The notes below the pieces were generated by a model. That model did not search any database. It had not been told where the DNA came from and saw only the letters and a program-made list of their open reading frames with translations. From positions 6,643,815-6,707,814 of the forward strand of contig CM055093.1 of NCBI GenBank assembly GCA_029204225.1: a stretch of 64,000 nt of DNA, written 5' to 3'. This document shows, in pieces, positions 11,484-22,690 of this stretch. This DNA is from Diphasiastrum complanatum. Taxonomy: Eukaryota; Streptophyta; Lycopodiopsida; Lycopodiales; Lycopodiaceae. A program made the translations under genes and the position numbers. Position 1 is the first letter of the stretch; every line of letters begins with the position of its first letter.

Positions 11484-11729
11484 TTGTTCCCTTTCTTACC
11501 ATCTGCCATTCACCAGGTCGCCTTCACCATAGTCGACGCTGCCGACAGATTCAGTTTTTGTGTCCAGTTGGATGGTCGTCCTATTGAGGAGGCCACATGG
11601 GAGCCTATTGATGTCTTTTATCATACACCATCACTTGCGGATCAGGATCGTGCTCTTGCTGCACTTGTTGATTCATCTATATCAAATGCTGCTCTAGTTG
11701 TTGATGCACCAAGGCTTGCTACTGTTTGA
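11484..11729 (+). pseudogene. Chromodomain-like C-terminus of a Gypsy chromovirus
   Basis: The frame contains FCVQLDGRPIEEATWEP, which resembles the end of a retrotransposon chromodomain (typically VxWxGxPxEEATWE). An acidic-to-neutral tail and a stop follow. About 40 bases further on come a purine tract and an LTR-like sequence, as expected for a chromovirus 3' end. The chromodomain tethers integrase to modified histones. The rest of the pol gene is absent or unrecognisable upstream. Confidence 0.55.
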
Positions 11730-11766
11730 TCCAGTTTCTTTTCGACAGTTGGGTTTTTATTGTGTC

Positions 11767-12250
11767 GGGGAGAGTTATGGACTGGGCTCATTACGGTCGC
11801 CACGTCCATTTACATATACTTTACTTTATGCATAAGCAGGCCTTGGGCCTTTTTTTTATTTATTATTGACGCTTAGACTATATGGTTGGCCTTGCGCCTT
11901 ATTATTCATTATTGGGCCATTTGGACATATTACTGGAGAGTGGGGGCCTTCTCGAAGGGCGCACTATTATCCCTCCCAGTTGGGCCCTAGCCACCGGAAG
12001 CTTCCTTTTAGGGCTTCCTCTAGGCTATAAGTAGGGAAACTGTGTCATTTGTTATTCAGCTGATGATATGGATCTCTCTCTTTAGTCTCCTTAATCTCTC
12101 TCTTTTCTGCTTTCTAGGGTTAAGTCTTGCTCATGTGCTGCTTTCATAGCTTAAGTCTTGCTTATGTGATGCTTTCATAGCTTAGCTCTAGATCAGTTGT
12201 GGCTCTATTCGTAACTTTTTGCATGGGTCTAATATGGGTTAGGGGTACCT
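11767..12250 (+). repeat. Polypurine tract and LTR-like sequence
   Basis: GGGGAGAG at 11767-11774 follows the chromodomain frame and would be the plus-strand primer. The following 470 bases look like an LTR. They have a TATA-like TATAAGTAG at 12026-12034, a CT-rich leader after it, and a small tandem repeat (GCTTTCATAGCTTAAGTCTTGC) around 12120-12185. The 3' boundary is uncertain and no partner LTR is in the window. Confidence 0.45.
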
Positions 12251-12654
12251 ACATGCAGTGGACATGCATGGGAGATTGGCATGGTCTGTTAGAGAGCTTC
12301 TACGGTGCATGGACAGGTGGGGTAGGCTCTATGCTCTATATATACCCTCACCCATGTCCATGAGGATCATTGAGAGTCTTGTGGTCGTTATGTTGTCGGG
12401 GATTGTCAAGCACTTCTCTTGTGATTTGCCTATCTCCTGGAATGCTCAAGGGATAGACTGGTATTTGGTCTAGGATTGGTTAGGACGGTTTCATCGACTG
12501 CATTCTCCCTTTGTGTCCTTGGAGCTCTATCTCAATTTGGAGTCTTGGGGATATTTTATTGGAATGGAATGAAATGGAAATTTTCAGCCTATTATGGTGT
12601 TTGATGGATTTTAGTTTTTCAAGTGTGAATGGAAGCACTTCTAATGTTGTTGGT
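12251..12654. other. No gene recognised
   Basis: About 400 bases contain no convincing frame or element boundary. The stretch may still belong to the preceding LTR or its flank. Confidence 0.4.
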
Positions 12655-12792
12655 GTCAAGGAGCGTGCATGGCTCAAGGAGGAGTCAAGTGAAGAAGAAG
12701 GTGTAGAGCATCAACCTCCACACCCGAGGACACCAAGAAGATCATCAAGATCCAAGGAGAAGCCAAAAAAACTTAGCAACTTTGATAGATGA
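12655..12792 (+). pseudogene. Copia integrase-RT linker scrap
   Basis: The frame reads ESSEEEGVEHQPPHPRTPRR followed by SSRSKEKPKKL. This is the acidic-then-basic TRRSxRxxxxPxR linker that joins integrase to reverse transcriptase in Ty1/Copia polyproteins. No other Copia domain flanks it. Compare the linkers of Copia2 (near 22960) and Copia5 (near 63010). Confidence 0.5.
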
Positions 12793-13143
12793 ATCAAGTT
12801 GCTTTGATGGTGTTATTAACTCTCAAAGTAGACATGAGACAATCTCCACATAAATATAAGGCTTTGGATAATCAATCACTCTTGAGAATCAATTAGAGAT
12901 TCATTTATGGTCCTATTTGTTGTACTTTTGACACAAATGGCCTTCATTGCTTGCTTGCTTGTAGAGGAGCTATAGGTTGGTGAAGGCACTATGATGTGAA
13001 CTATGGTCAACAATAGAAAGGGTGGTGGACCTACCCTCACTCCTCAACCATCTTGTATTGACTCCACCGCTTCAACCTCAATGTGTTCTACACCTCTAGT
13101 TATGCCTCAACCATTTACTCCTCATCCATCTTCCATTTCCAGC

Positions 13144-13346
13144 ATTGCTTCAATGTCTTCTTCACATCTAGCTTCACCTTCTTCTTCCTCTTCTATGCAT
13201 GTTGCAGTTCCTCTCTCTCTCTCCATTAAGTTCTACATGTAAAACCATAGTTCTTCCATGGAATTATGAGCAATAGTTGTTATTGCTTCAATGTCTTCCT
13301 CACATCAAGCTTCACCTTCTTCTTCCTCTTCTATGCATGTTGCAAT

Positions 13347-13437
<91 letters not shown>

Positions 13438-13486
13438 AAGTTCTACATGTACAACCACAGTTCTTCCATGGAAATAGTTGTTATTG
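13144..13486 (+). repeat. 138-bp direct duplication with unequal (CT)n cores
   Basis: The unit beginning ATTGCTTCAATGTCTTC occurs at 13144-13281 and again from 13282. Both copies carry the CTTCACCTTCTTCTTCCTC segment, a CT tract and the CCATTAAGTTCTACATGTA segment. The CT tract is about 6 dinucleotides in the first copy and about 41 in the second. Confidence 0.9.
13351..13432 (+). repeat. (CT)41 microsatellite
   Basis: This is an uninterrupted CT dinucleotide run. Frames through it encode only Ser-Leu or Arg-Glu repeats and are not genes. Confidence 0.97.
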
Positions 13487-13499
13487 AAACTTATGTGAT

Positions 13500-16144
13500 T
13501 ATGGACCATCTTCGAGCTATGTATGTAGTTTTTGACTACACTACCCCATCACTTGAAACCAGCTATGTTGATTCATCAATTGAGCCGATATTAAGGAGCA
13601 TTCTCGATGTATTGAAATACTTGCCAATCTATACTAGATTACACAACTACATAGAGATGTGTGGAGATGAATGATCTTCCAGCAACATATAATGGAAATG
13701 TGATCTACCATGTAAGGACTCAAGTACGTTAGGTATGAAACATGCATCGGATTATCACAACTATAGAAGATACACAACTACTTCAATACATGGATTTTCA
13801 ACAATAGTTAGATTTTCTCTTTGTGTGATTTGCATAAATGTTCTATTATTGAATGCTCTCACATAAAACATGTGGACAAAAGCTAGAAAACAATGTTAAG
13901 TGGAAGTCCTAAAAAACATCGTTTAATCTAGAAAATTGATTCTAAAGCATTGAAATGCAATATATGTGAGCAACCTCCAATCCACACCAAAACATGTCAC
14001 ACTAGAATCTAATACTACCTACCTAAAGACGTGAATTTTTCAAGAGTTCTTGTGCATCTTGAAGTGCATGAGTGAGCATTTTGAGGAAGGAAGTCTACAA
14101 TGCTAGTGGAGTCATCAGAGGTGGTGGTTTAAATTTTGCCATGGAATTCGCTTCACATAATCCCAAAAAGGTAGAGAGAATGATTGCAAAGGACATTATA
14201 GCTAGATGTCATGTTAAAGAAGAAAGAAAGCCGATGAGTTGTTTGACACATTGGACAACTAATAGAAAAATTTACACTTTTTTTTTTCATTTATAATGAG
14301 TTACATGTGTCTAGCTAATGAGCTCAACAAACCAATCACATTGATCTATGTTTTATACATGTGTTGAAAACATTGATTACCTAGAGCTCGTAGCAACCTT
14401 TCAAGAGATAAATAAATAAATAAGATGAAAACGAGTTATCGCTAGCTAACTTGACAAAAGACATTACTAATTTCAATTTGCCAAATCATTGCTCTTAAAA
14501 TGAATCCTTGTTCCCAAGATAGATTCTTGATAACAACGATAGGTATTTTGTGTTCAAAATGTCGAACTATGGACCTAGGCATCTCCAAGCTTCAATTGGT
14601 GAAAATAATGCAACCAAGGAATGATCTCAAACAGGCAAGGTATTGTTCTAATCACGTGCATTGCAATGTCATGAGGAAGTGGATAACTTTTCTCTTTTTG
14701 TCATCTAGTAGAGAGGTAGAGGCAATGTGGCATCTAGATTGTTCTCTCTCTCCACGAGTTCTTCTTTTGTAACCAAAGATTAGGGACATGGATTGGATCA
14801 TAAATTATTTGAAATCCTTCACACCAACTACAGATGACTTTCGTGTTCATCTTACTTTGTCCATTAGGTTATGCAATGACGGAAGAATTTCTCTCTTTGT
14901 GCTATGCAAGATGGTAATTGTCTTATCTTTGTTAGCTACCTCATAGATTAAGAGTTTTAATGCATATGAACTCACTTGCTGGTTGCTAGCAAAGTTCGTT
15001 GCATGAACAAATGTCTCATCCTCAACGGTCATTAGTTTGCAAGGAAATATTAGATGAGAATAAAATTAGTCGTTGAATGATTCTTTTTATTATATTTTAA
15101 CATAGATAAACAAAGGCTTGAGATTTTTATAACAACCACAAAGTTTTCCCATTAAATTATCCTTTCCCCCCCACTATGCTAGCTAACCTAGCTAACCTAA
15201 AGTTCATCATGAGACATAAGCATGTCTTGGTTTCCACCAATTAAATAAATTACTAAAGGTTTCACCAAGTTTTATTGTTGAGGAATTTTGTCGTTGCAAA
15301 CACAAATCGACATGCCCTTCTATGTAGTTTTGTTTGATTTATTTCCCAAAATGTTTGAAGATAGAATCCATGATATTAAACAAGTGTGGCTCTCCTATTC
15401 ATCCATAGGGATCTAGGGACTAACCACCAACCAATTGGCTTGAACCTCATCAGTTGTGAAGTCCTTGAAAGTAGTCCTAGTAGGCACATGTTTTGCAATG
15501 ACTGAGCAAAAAAGAATTCAAAATAAGATTTGTGCTTGGCCATCATGTGATTTAATTTTGCAAGTCACAATGGTTTGCATTAATTGTGTTATGCACACAA
15601 CATTAATCTTTATCATTATGATTACTACCACTGGAACTTGAAAGGATATTCTAAGACACATCTAGGTTACACTTTTACACTTATTTCTTACACAACTGTG
15701 AGCGAGATTATCATGTTCTTGAAAGGCCCTATTGTGAATCTGATTTGCAAAACCTACCAATGTCACCAATGTAGAAAATCAGCGTCTACACATAAAATGA
15801 GATGCAAACTCTAACAGAACTTGATCAAACATGAATCAAATGATAATGTATTGTTGTTGTCCGTACAAAACCAGCAAGCTACTATGTTTCACACGTGTGG
15901 ATGCAAAAATAACAATTATAGATCATTATACACATAGAATTGTAAGCAATCACAAGTATAGTGCACCAATGGATAGTAGAACCCAAGAAAACCACGTATA
16001 AGCATGAAATGAGATAGAGAAGAGAGAAGATGTGTCTCTTCACGAGTTTCCTCATTTTATAACAGGTCCAAACCCTATTTAGCCACTTGGTTTTCCCTCC
16101 AAAATGCTAACCCTACTATTTTTGGGTCTAGATTCAAAGTACCA
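13500..16144. other. 2.6 kb with no recognised gene or element
   Basis: Short frames at 14072-14296, 14500-14772 and elsewhere have no family signature and are not continued in neighbouring frames. A CACACGTGTG palindrome lies at 15890-15899. The region ends at the Copia1 LTR. Confidence 0.5.
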
Positions 16145-16972
16145 TGTTGGGTTGAAAGAGGGTGTGTGAGTGTGAGAAACTAAAATAGCTCGAAAAGAAA
16201 CGAACACGAAAAGAAGCAAACTCGAAACTCGAACGAGAAACGAACTCAAACAAAAAATCAGATTAAGTGTAGCAAAATATACATGTCAATAATGTTGTGG
16301 AGCACAAGACAATAGCGGACGAAAGCGCGTGCTCTACAAAGTTAATTCAATCTGTAAAAGGAATGAACCTATTACCAACAATACAAAAGAATCAATGCGC
16401 AAGGCATCTACTTCGTCTATCTCTGATAAGCTTCTGATGCTATTATTTTCACACACGTTGTTATCTCACATCTTGTCATATATATACACAATTTTACAAG
16501 TGTGCAGATGAAGAAAGTACAAAGTGGATGTGCTGTCTATAGGAGATCGTGGGTGGCTGCTGTCGTTGTCAAATCTGTTAGCACAGTTGCATGGGATGAG
16601 CGTGAGAAGGCCGCGACGTCAACCTTTGCTGAAATGAACGTTGGTGAAGATGCAAAAAATGTGACACTTTGACAAATGCCTTAGGATTTGATTTACAGAG
16701 TGCCCTCGTTTTTTTATAAGGGCACCTTCGGCATTTTGTAAGGCAATGTCGTCTTTTTTGCATGTCACAAATCACGTGTAAAAACACACTGTCGCGTTTT
16801 TCGTCTTTTTTGCCTATGGAAATTCACTTGTATTTATGCAGATAGTCGAGTTTTTTGCATGTCTTATTTTACATGTAAATATGCAGATTGTGCGACAACA
16901 TGAGTAAAAATGCAGCATGAATGGAGGCAGAATAAAATAGGATTTAGGAGAGTAGAGGAGATAAGTCCAACA
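16145..16972 (-). repeat. Copia1 3' LTR (left)
   Basis: It runs from TGTTGGGTTG to AAGTCCAACA, the inverted TG...CA ends of an LTR. It matches the right LTR over its first 110 bases and again from CAGATTAAGTGTAGC near 16257. About 390 bases present in the right LTR are absent between these blocks. Confidence 0.9.
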
Positions 16973-16983
16973 GCCCCCCTTAA
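16973..16983 (-). other. Copia1 polypurine tract
   Basis: GCCCCCCTTAA on the plus strand reads TTAAGGGGGGC on the element strand, directly before the LTR start TGTTGGA. Confidence 0.85.
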
Positions 16984-17090
16984 TCTGGATCCGTGAATGC
17001 CTTGATCTTCAGACTAAGCAATGCACAAAATTTGATGTGTGCATTAACACTTAATGTCTTCGTGAATATATCTGCAACCATGTCCTGCAT

Positions 17091-17940
17091 TTAGCAGTAC
17101 GTTAAGCTCACCTCCTTGTTGAGAACCTTGCCCTTAATGTAGTGATATATGATTTCAATGTGCTTACTCCTAGAGTGAAATCTAGGGTTGGACGATAAGG
17201 CAATAGCACTCTGATTATCACATAATAAAATTGTGGGGTTGTACTGATATAAATTAATATCTGATAGTAAATTTCTCAACCAAAACGCTCCCTTAATAGA
17301 TTGAAAAGCAGCAATGTATTCTGCTTATGTAGAAAAAAGTGCGATAGAGGTTTTCTTACGATTGTTCCATGAGATAGGACCGCCGTTGAAGAAGAATGTA
17401 AATCCAGATGTGGACTTACGATTGTCTACATCTCCTCCCCAACATGCATCAGAATATCCACTGAGCTGATGAAGATTGTCATTGCTGACATCTCCATAGC
17501 AGATGCACTGGTCCATGGTAGCTCGAATATACCTCATGACTCTTATGAGAGCCTTCCAATGGGTAATGCCAGAATTAGCCATATATTGGCTGAGTGAGCT
17601 TACTGCAAAAGAGATATCTGGTCTTGTACAGACCATTGCGTACATGAGATATCCAAGTATCAATCAATAAGAATACTCTCTCATCTGCTCCTCTTCCTGC
17701 TTGGTTTGGGGACATTGGTTCTTTGACAAATGTAGGCCTGGATCCATCGGTGAGTGAGCTAATTTACAATTCATTAGATTTTATTTGTTAAGAACATTGT
17801 GAAGATACCTTTGTTGAGTGATGTAAATCAGTTGTCTCGCTCTGTCTCTGTGGATCTAAATGCCCAGACAGAAGTGAGCTTCGTCCAGATCAGTCATGTC
17901 AAACTCTGAAAACAACATCTGCTTTAAAGTTATAAAGTAC
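17091..17940 (-). pseudogene. Copia1 RT C-terminus and RNase H
   Basis: Reading leftwards, the domain begins with FDMTDLDEAHFCLGIQIH-like sequence near 17930. It continues through TRPDISFAVSSLSQYM near 17640, then YSDACWGGDVDNRKSTSG and ISWNNRKKTSIALFST near 17330-17450. The RNase H end with LLCDNQSAIALSSNP follows at about 17220. Several stops and frameshifts break it. The catalytic YVDD box and everything N-terminal of it are missing. Confidence 0.88.
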
Positions 17941-18510
17941 TTTGCATCCTTCAACGAAGGATTTTTCATCGGGCCACAAATGTCTGAATGTACAATGTCT
18001 AACAATCTTCTAGCAATATGTTGATGGCTTGATTTAAATGGTTTCCTAGTCTTTTTACTAACTAGACAGTCTTGACAGATGTGTCAAGATCAAGAACAAT
18101 AGATTGTCTCAAGTGACCAAGTCTATAATGCCAAAGTAAACCTTTATTTGCATGAATAGAAGTACTGAGCGTCTGACTAGAGGCAGAAAAACAATGACTT
18201 AATTTATACAAATATCCATGTCTCTTTCCGAATGCTAGGATCTTGCATGTCCTATCAACTACTTTGCACTAATCACATTCGAATTCTACTCTATGTTCTA
18301 GATCTGTGATATTGCTTATAGAGAGCAGATTCGTAGATAAATTTGGTACATACAAGACTTTAGAAAGTAGCTTAGATTGATCATTTGCAAAGTTCAATCT
18401 CACAGTACTTTCACCTTTAATAGCTTGTGTGTTATTGTCGCCAAGGTAAACATATTTCTTGGTACTATAAGGTGTATAGGACTCGAAACAACCAATGAGA
18501 CTGGTCATGT
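17930..18510 (-). pseudogene. Copia1 GAG-pre-integrase and truncated integrase
   Basis: The minus-strand frame from about 18508 reads STVRLNFANDQSKLLSKVLY and VPNLSTNLLSISNITDL, the segment between protease and integrase. Further left comes the integrase N-terminal domain and the start of its core (DICGPMKNPSLKDAKYF, with the first catalytic Asp). The sequence then jumps into the RT C-terminus at about 17935. The junction marks an internal deletion. Confidence 0.85.
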
Positions 18511-18679
18511 GCTAAGTGGTTCCGGAACCCAAGAACCAAGAACTGTCGTTGGATGCTCCTTGATGGTTGGTCATGAAGGCATCATGATCCACTTCTTGAA
18601 TAGGTTGTGGAGCTTCTATAGCTGCATTTGCCACTTGATTCGACTGCCCCTTGTTGTTGTTCTTTGCTTGCAATATCCG

Positions 18680-18721
18680 GCAGTCTTGAATTTTGTGGTT
18701 GTTTCGCTTGCAATATCTGCA
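18680..18721 (-). pseudogene. Copia1 Gag zinc knuckle
   Basis: The minus strand encodes CRYCKRNNHKIQDC, a complete CX2CX4HX4C box, flanked by lysine-rich sequence. Confidence 0.8.
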
Positions 18722-18888
18722 GAAAAGCTTCTTTTTCGTCTGTGGATTTGACTGTTCTTTGTGTTGTGCTAGTTTCTAGTCTGGCTTTGATTGCTTCGGC
18801 TCTTTCTTCTTCTTCTGCTTAGTCGTGCTCTTGTTGGTGTATAAAGCGTGAGAATCAACTGAGGAAGTTGAGGCTTTGTTCCTCCATC

Positions 18889-19438
18889 CTACAACAACAT
18901 AGTAATGACTCTCGAAAGAGTCAGTTCTGGATGTGTCGTGATGATCATCACCCAGCTGTCATATGAGCTTGGCAGGCTTGTAAGCAGTTGCATCATTGTG
19001 TCTTGATCGTCTATGATAGATCCGACAACAGCCATTTGTCTTAGCAGGTTTTTGAATTGATTGATGTGATTCTGCAGGGAATCACCATTCGCCATCTTGA
19101 GGGAGTAAAATTTTTTTCTGAGATGTAACTTGGAAGCTGTATCTCGCACTTTGTATAGTGTGCTCAAGATGTCCCAGACTTCTTTCGATGTCTGGGCCTC
19201 GGATACATGACTGATCTAGGATCCCTAATGTTGAGGATGATCAACGCGAAAGTCTTTTCATCCTTCAACTTCCATCTGGTGATTGCTACGTTGTCTGCCT
19301 CGGGTTTATCTTCTGCACTTGTAACAACATCATACAATTCTTTAGCCATCAGTACAGTTTCATCTTAAATCTTCACATATGGTAATTGGCTCCATCAAGC
19401 TTGTCCATGATAGGACTGGTTTTTCCTTGGGAATCCAT
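18889..19438 (-). pseudogene. Copia1 Gag
   Basis: The start codon is at 19438-19436 (MDSQGK). The UBN2-type Gag core follows in several frames: LMAKELYDVV, AITRWKLKDEKTFALIILNI, then TASKLHLRKKFYSLKMANGD and SLPSSYDSWVMIITTHPELT. A stop near 19370 and a frameshift near 19170 break it. It is the homologue of Copia2 Gag at 30223-30654. Confidence 0.85.
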
Positions 19439-19579
19439 GTGGCAGATTAGTTTAAGTGATAGGAAAACTATTAGTGACTTAAGTATGAAAATTTGGTACT
19501 GAATTACAGAACAAGAAGACAATTACTCTATCGGTTGGTAGAGTCTTGTACTATGGAAGCTTATCAGGATACGAAAATA

Positions 19580-19591
19580 GCTCTAATACCA
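19580..19591 (-). other. Copia1 primer binding site
   Basis: On the element strand this reads TGGTATTAGAGC, one base different from the TGGTATCAGAGC complement of the initiator tRNA-Met 3' end. It sits directly at the LTR boundary (19592). Confidence 0.9.
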
Positions 19592-20303
19592 TGTTGGGTT
19601 GGTGTGTGAGTGTGAGAAACTAAAATAGTTTAAAAAGAAATGAACACGAAACGAAGCGAACTCGAAACTCGAACGAGAAACAAACTCAAACGGAAAGTGT
19701 TCGTGCGCAGCGAATGAGCTATATTACTCTTTCCCTAAGTATGACTACACCTATCAGAAATGAACAGAACATTAGTGATATAAATCATGGTTGATCTGAT
19801 TATGTAGCCAAACATTAAGCAACAAAAACATCAGAAGGATAATCTCTCGCAAACATCTAGACAAATTATTAGTCGCAAATGATTCGCGAAGAGCTAGATT
19901 GAGCTTGACTGATAATCAATCGCGAAAGGCAAGACTAAATATTAGTCGCCAATAGTTAGACTAATAATAAGTCGCTAAGAACATATTACCAGATTGAGCA
20001 ATAAGAGAGTCAGACAGAATGTAGAAAAGCATAGCAATATTGACACAAATCTGAACGCAGAACAAAACAGAATTGTTATCAGATTAAGTATAGCAAAATA
20101 TACATGTCAATAATGTTGTGGAGCACAAGACGATAGCGGACGAAACTGCATGCTCTACATAGCTAATTCAATCTGTAAAATGAATGAACCTATTACTAAC
20201 AATACAAAAGAATCAATGCACAAGGCATCTACTTCGTCTATCTCTGAAAAGCTTCTAATGCTATTATTTTCGCACACGTTGTTATCTCACATCTTGTCAT
20301 ATA
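19592..20303 (-). repeat. Copia1 5' LTR (right), outer end missing
   Basis: It begins TGTTGGGTTGG next to the primer site and follows the left LTR to CTTGTCATATA at 20303. There similarity ends abruptly, and about 490 bases of the left LTR have no counterpart. It holds an internal segment absent from the left LTR, with four TAGTCGC/AAGTCGC-like words around 19870-19980. Confidence 0.85.
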
Positions 20304-20751
20304 CTAAGTAGCTCAACACTTGAGAACTTAGCCATGGATCAGTGATATAATGAGCCTCCAATAGCTTCTACGACACATGTTAAAACAAAACAAAAATTGG
20401 CGGCTGTGGCACTGGCGCCACGACACATGTTAAATAACAATCCTTTTGTGTGACCAACGTGTCGTGGTGCCGGTGCCACGACTGACCAAAAAAGTTTAAT
20501 TTTTGTAGATGAACCGGGCAATTGATAGCGGACAATTGACAGATTTCACGTGAAACTGCCAAACCACGTTGTGAGCACCCTCAATTCGAGTTTCAACGTT
20601 TCAACTATCATAAATATGGGAAAGAATCATTCTAACGTGAATGTACCATGTCCACATTAGCTAACCAAAGAGTGAAGACATTTTTTAAATTTACAAATTG
20701 ATGCAGTTCTCTCCATATTTTTGCAAAGAGTCTTTGGCCTAATGACTAACC
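20304..20751. other. Spacer with CCACGACAC repeats and inverted repeat
   Basis: No gene is recognised. ACGACACATGTTAAA is repeated at 20370 and 20420. GGCGCCACGACAC at about 20415-20427 is mirrored by GTGTCGTGGTGCC at about 20460-20472 with one mismatch, giving a possible stem with a loop of about 32 bases. Confidence 0.5.
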
Positions 20752-21806
20752 TGTCGTAAAACGGTGGTCGTGAGCACATCGGAGGCTTGGTTGCTCAGAG
20801 CGTATGCTTGTAGGAACGAAAACACAACAGTTAGCAGCAGAGATATTCAAGTAGAAGAATTCATACAGTTTGCGCAAATGAACGACGCAGTAGTGAGACA
20901 CAAATTGCACTCTGATAAAAATATCAACAGTGAGTACAATGGCTTGAAGTAATAACTTCAGCTTGCTGAGTGTGATAGCGCTGGATACAGATAACTCTGA
21001 TTGAAAGAGAATTTTCAGAAATTAACACTTACATAGCTTGCTTCAGCTAATATAGAGATTTACAAGGGAGGAAATATCTTATAAGCTTTTAAGACTATTT
21101 ATGCCAGTCTTTGCATATGTACAAAAGTTGATAACCGTCAACCGCCTTTGGGATATTTGTTTGTCCAGCTATTTTAGGGTGACTCATCCATTGGCAAAGT
21201 CGGTCAACAAAAATGCGAAAAAGACGAAGGTGCCTTCAAAATGATTTCTAAGGTATTCTGGCCACTTGGCCAGAGTGTCGCATTTTTCGCTAAGGAGCGA
21301 AAAAGGCGAAAAAGACGAAGGTGTCTAAAAATAATTTCTAAGGAATTCTGGCCACTTGGCCAGAGTGTCGCATTTTTTGCTAAGGAGCGAAAAAGACGAA
21401 GGTGCCTTAAAAATGATTTCTAAGGTATTCTGGCCACTTGGCCAGAGTGTCACATTTTTTGCTAAGGAGTGAAAAAGACGAAAAAGACGAAGGTGCCTTA
21501 ATAATGAGTTATAAGGTATTCTGGCCACTTGGCCAGAGTGTCGCATTTTTTGCTAAGGAGCAAAAAAGGCGAAAAAGATGAAAGTGCCTTAAAAATGATT
21601 TCTAACGTATCCTTGCCACTTGGCCAGAGTGTCACATTTTTCGCTAAGGAGTGAAAAAGGCGAAGCTCCCAAAAAATGATTTCTAAGTCATAGAAAATCT
21701 CAAAGATAAAAATGTGAAGGCCTAAAAATATGTTGTCGGCCTTCAGTTTTTCAGGATGCTCATTACTTGAACGTTTTGTTTAAGGCTGAGCATAAGAAAT
21801 CTAACA
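20752..21806 (-). repeat. Copia2 3' LTR (left)
   Basis: It runs from TGTCGTAAAA to AAATCTAACA, 1055 bases. It matches the right LTR throughout but has one more copy of the internal 80-90-bp tandem repeat. Confidence 0.93.
21226..21690 (-). repeat. Five-copy tandem repeat in Copia2 left LTR
   Basis: Units of about 80-92 bases each contain TCTGGCCACTTGGCCAGAGT, GCTAAGGAGCGAAAAA and GACGAAGGTGCC. There are five copies and a partial sixth. Each unit carries TGGCCA twice, two bases apart, forming a small palindrome. Confidence 0.92.
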
Positions 21807-21818
21807 CTCCCCCTTTAT
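21807..21818 (-). other. Copia2 polypurine tract
   Basis: The element strand reads ATAAAGGGGGAG directly before the LTR start TGTTAGA. Confidence 0.85.
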
Positions 21819-21860
21819 GTGGATCATGAAAAAACTTTGATCTTCAGATTTAACATATCG

Positions 21861-22690
21861 TTAAATCTGAGATGTTGCTCCTTTGATAGAGTCTTTGTGA
21901 AGTAATCTGCTGCCATGTGTTCTGTAGAAAATCAATACTACTTCCTTACTGTACACTTTCTCTCCAAGGTAGTGATACCTGATTTCTATATGTTTGCTTC
22001 GAGAGTGAAATCTCAGATTGAGAGATAGCGCTATTGTGCTTTGATTGTCACAATAGATTGTTGTAGGATGGTTGTGCAAGATTGAGGTCAATAGTTGCTT
22101 AAGTCAGATCGCCTCTTTGGTTGCATTTGTGGCAACTATGTATTCGGATTCTGTTGATGATAATACAACTGAGGTCTGCTTCCGGCTGTTCCATGAGATT
22201 GGGCCTTGGTTGTATAAAAATACAAATTCAAAAGCTGATTTTCTAGTGTCGACATATCCTGCACAATCCGCATCTGTGTAGGCTTCAAGAATATTGGCAG
22301 TTTGGCTGCCTCCATAACAGATGATGAGAGTTGTCGTTGCTTCAATATACTTCATGACCTTCGTTAGCACTTTCCAATGAGCTATGCTTGGATTTGATAG
22401 GAACTGGCTGAGTGTACTGATTGAATATGCAAGGTCTGGTTGCGTGTAGATCATTGCGTACATCAATGAGCCGATGATGGATTGAAACATGTAGCGCTTC
22501 ATCTCCTCCTTTTCTGCCTTAGTTTGAGGAGACTGTTCCTTTGAGAGTTTTAGTCCAGGGTCTAGTAGAAATTGACTAGGTTTGCAGTTGGTCATTCATA
22601 CTTTTCCAGCACGTTGTTGAGATATCGTTGCTGACTGATAAACATCAGTCTGCTGGGTCAATTTCATTGAATTTGGATTCCGAGACGGGC
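21861..22690 (-). pseudogene. Copia2 RT C-terminus and RNase H
   Basis: Reading leftwards: YKMTDMGLARLGIQIQ near 22690, SIIGSLMYAMIYTQPDLAYS near 22470, YTDADCAGYVDTRKSAFEF near 22260, ISWNSRKQTSVVLSSTESEY near 22170, then the RNase H end with IYCDNQSTIALSLNLRFHSR near 22050. Stops lie between the pieces. RNase H acidic residues are mostly still present. Confidence 0.9.

Larger units (their letters stand above)
16145..20303 (-). mobile_element. Copia1: internally deleted Ty1/Copia element
   Basis: Two related LTRs (16145-16972 and 19592-20303) flank a minus-strand Copia interior. A tRNA-Met primer site abuts the right LTR and a polypurine tract abuts the left. Reading leftwards, the order is Gag, zinc knuckle, GAG-pre-integrase, the start of integrase, then directly the C-terminal part of reverse transcriptase and RNase H. 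The integrase core and the RT fingers and palm are missing. The 5' (right) LTR lacks its outer end, and the left LTR lacks about 390 internal bases that the right one has. Confidence 0.92.

Noticed and set aside
13291-13674. Open frame of 127 codons through the CT tract
   Set aside because: Most of it is the (CT)n microsatellite read as Ser-Leu; the remainder has no homology I recognise and depends on the tract length for its frame.
18377-18751. Plus-strand 124-codon frame inside Copia1
   Set aside because: It is the antisense of the Copia1 Gag/GAG-pre-integrase region.
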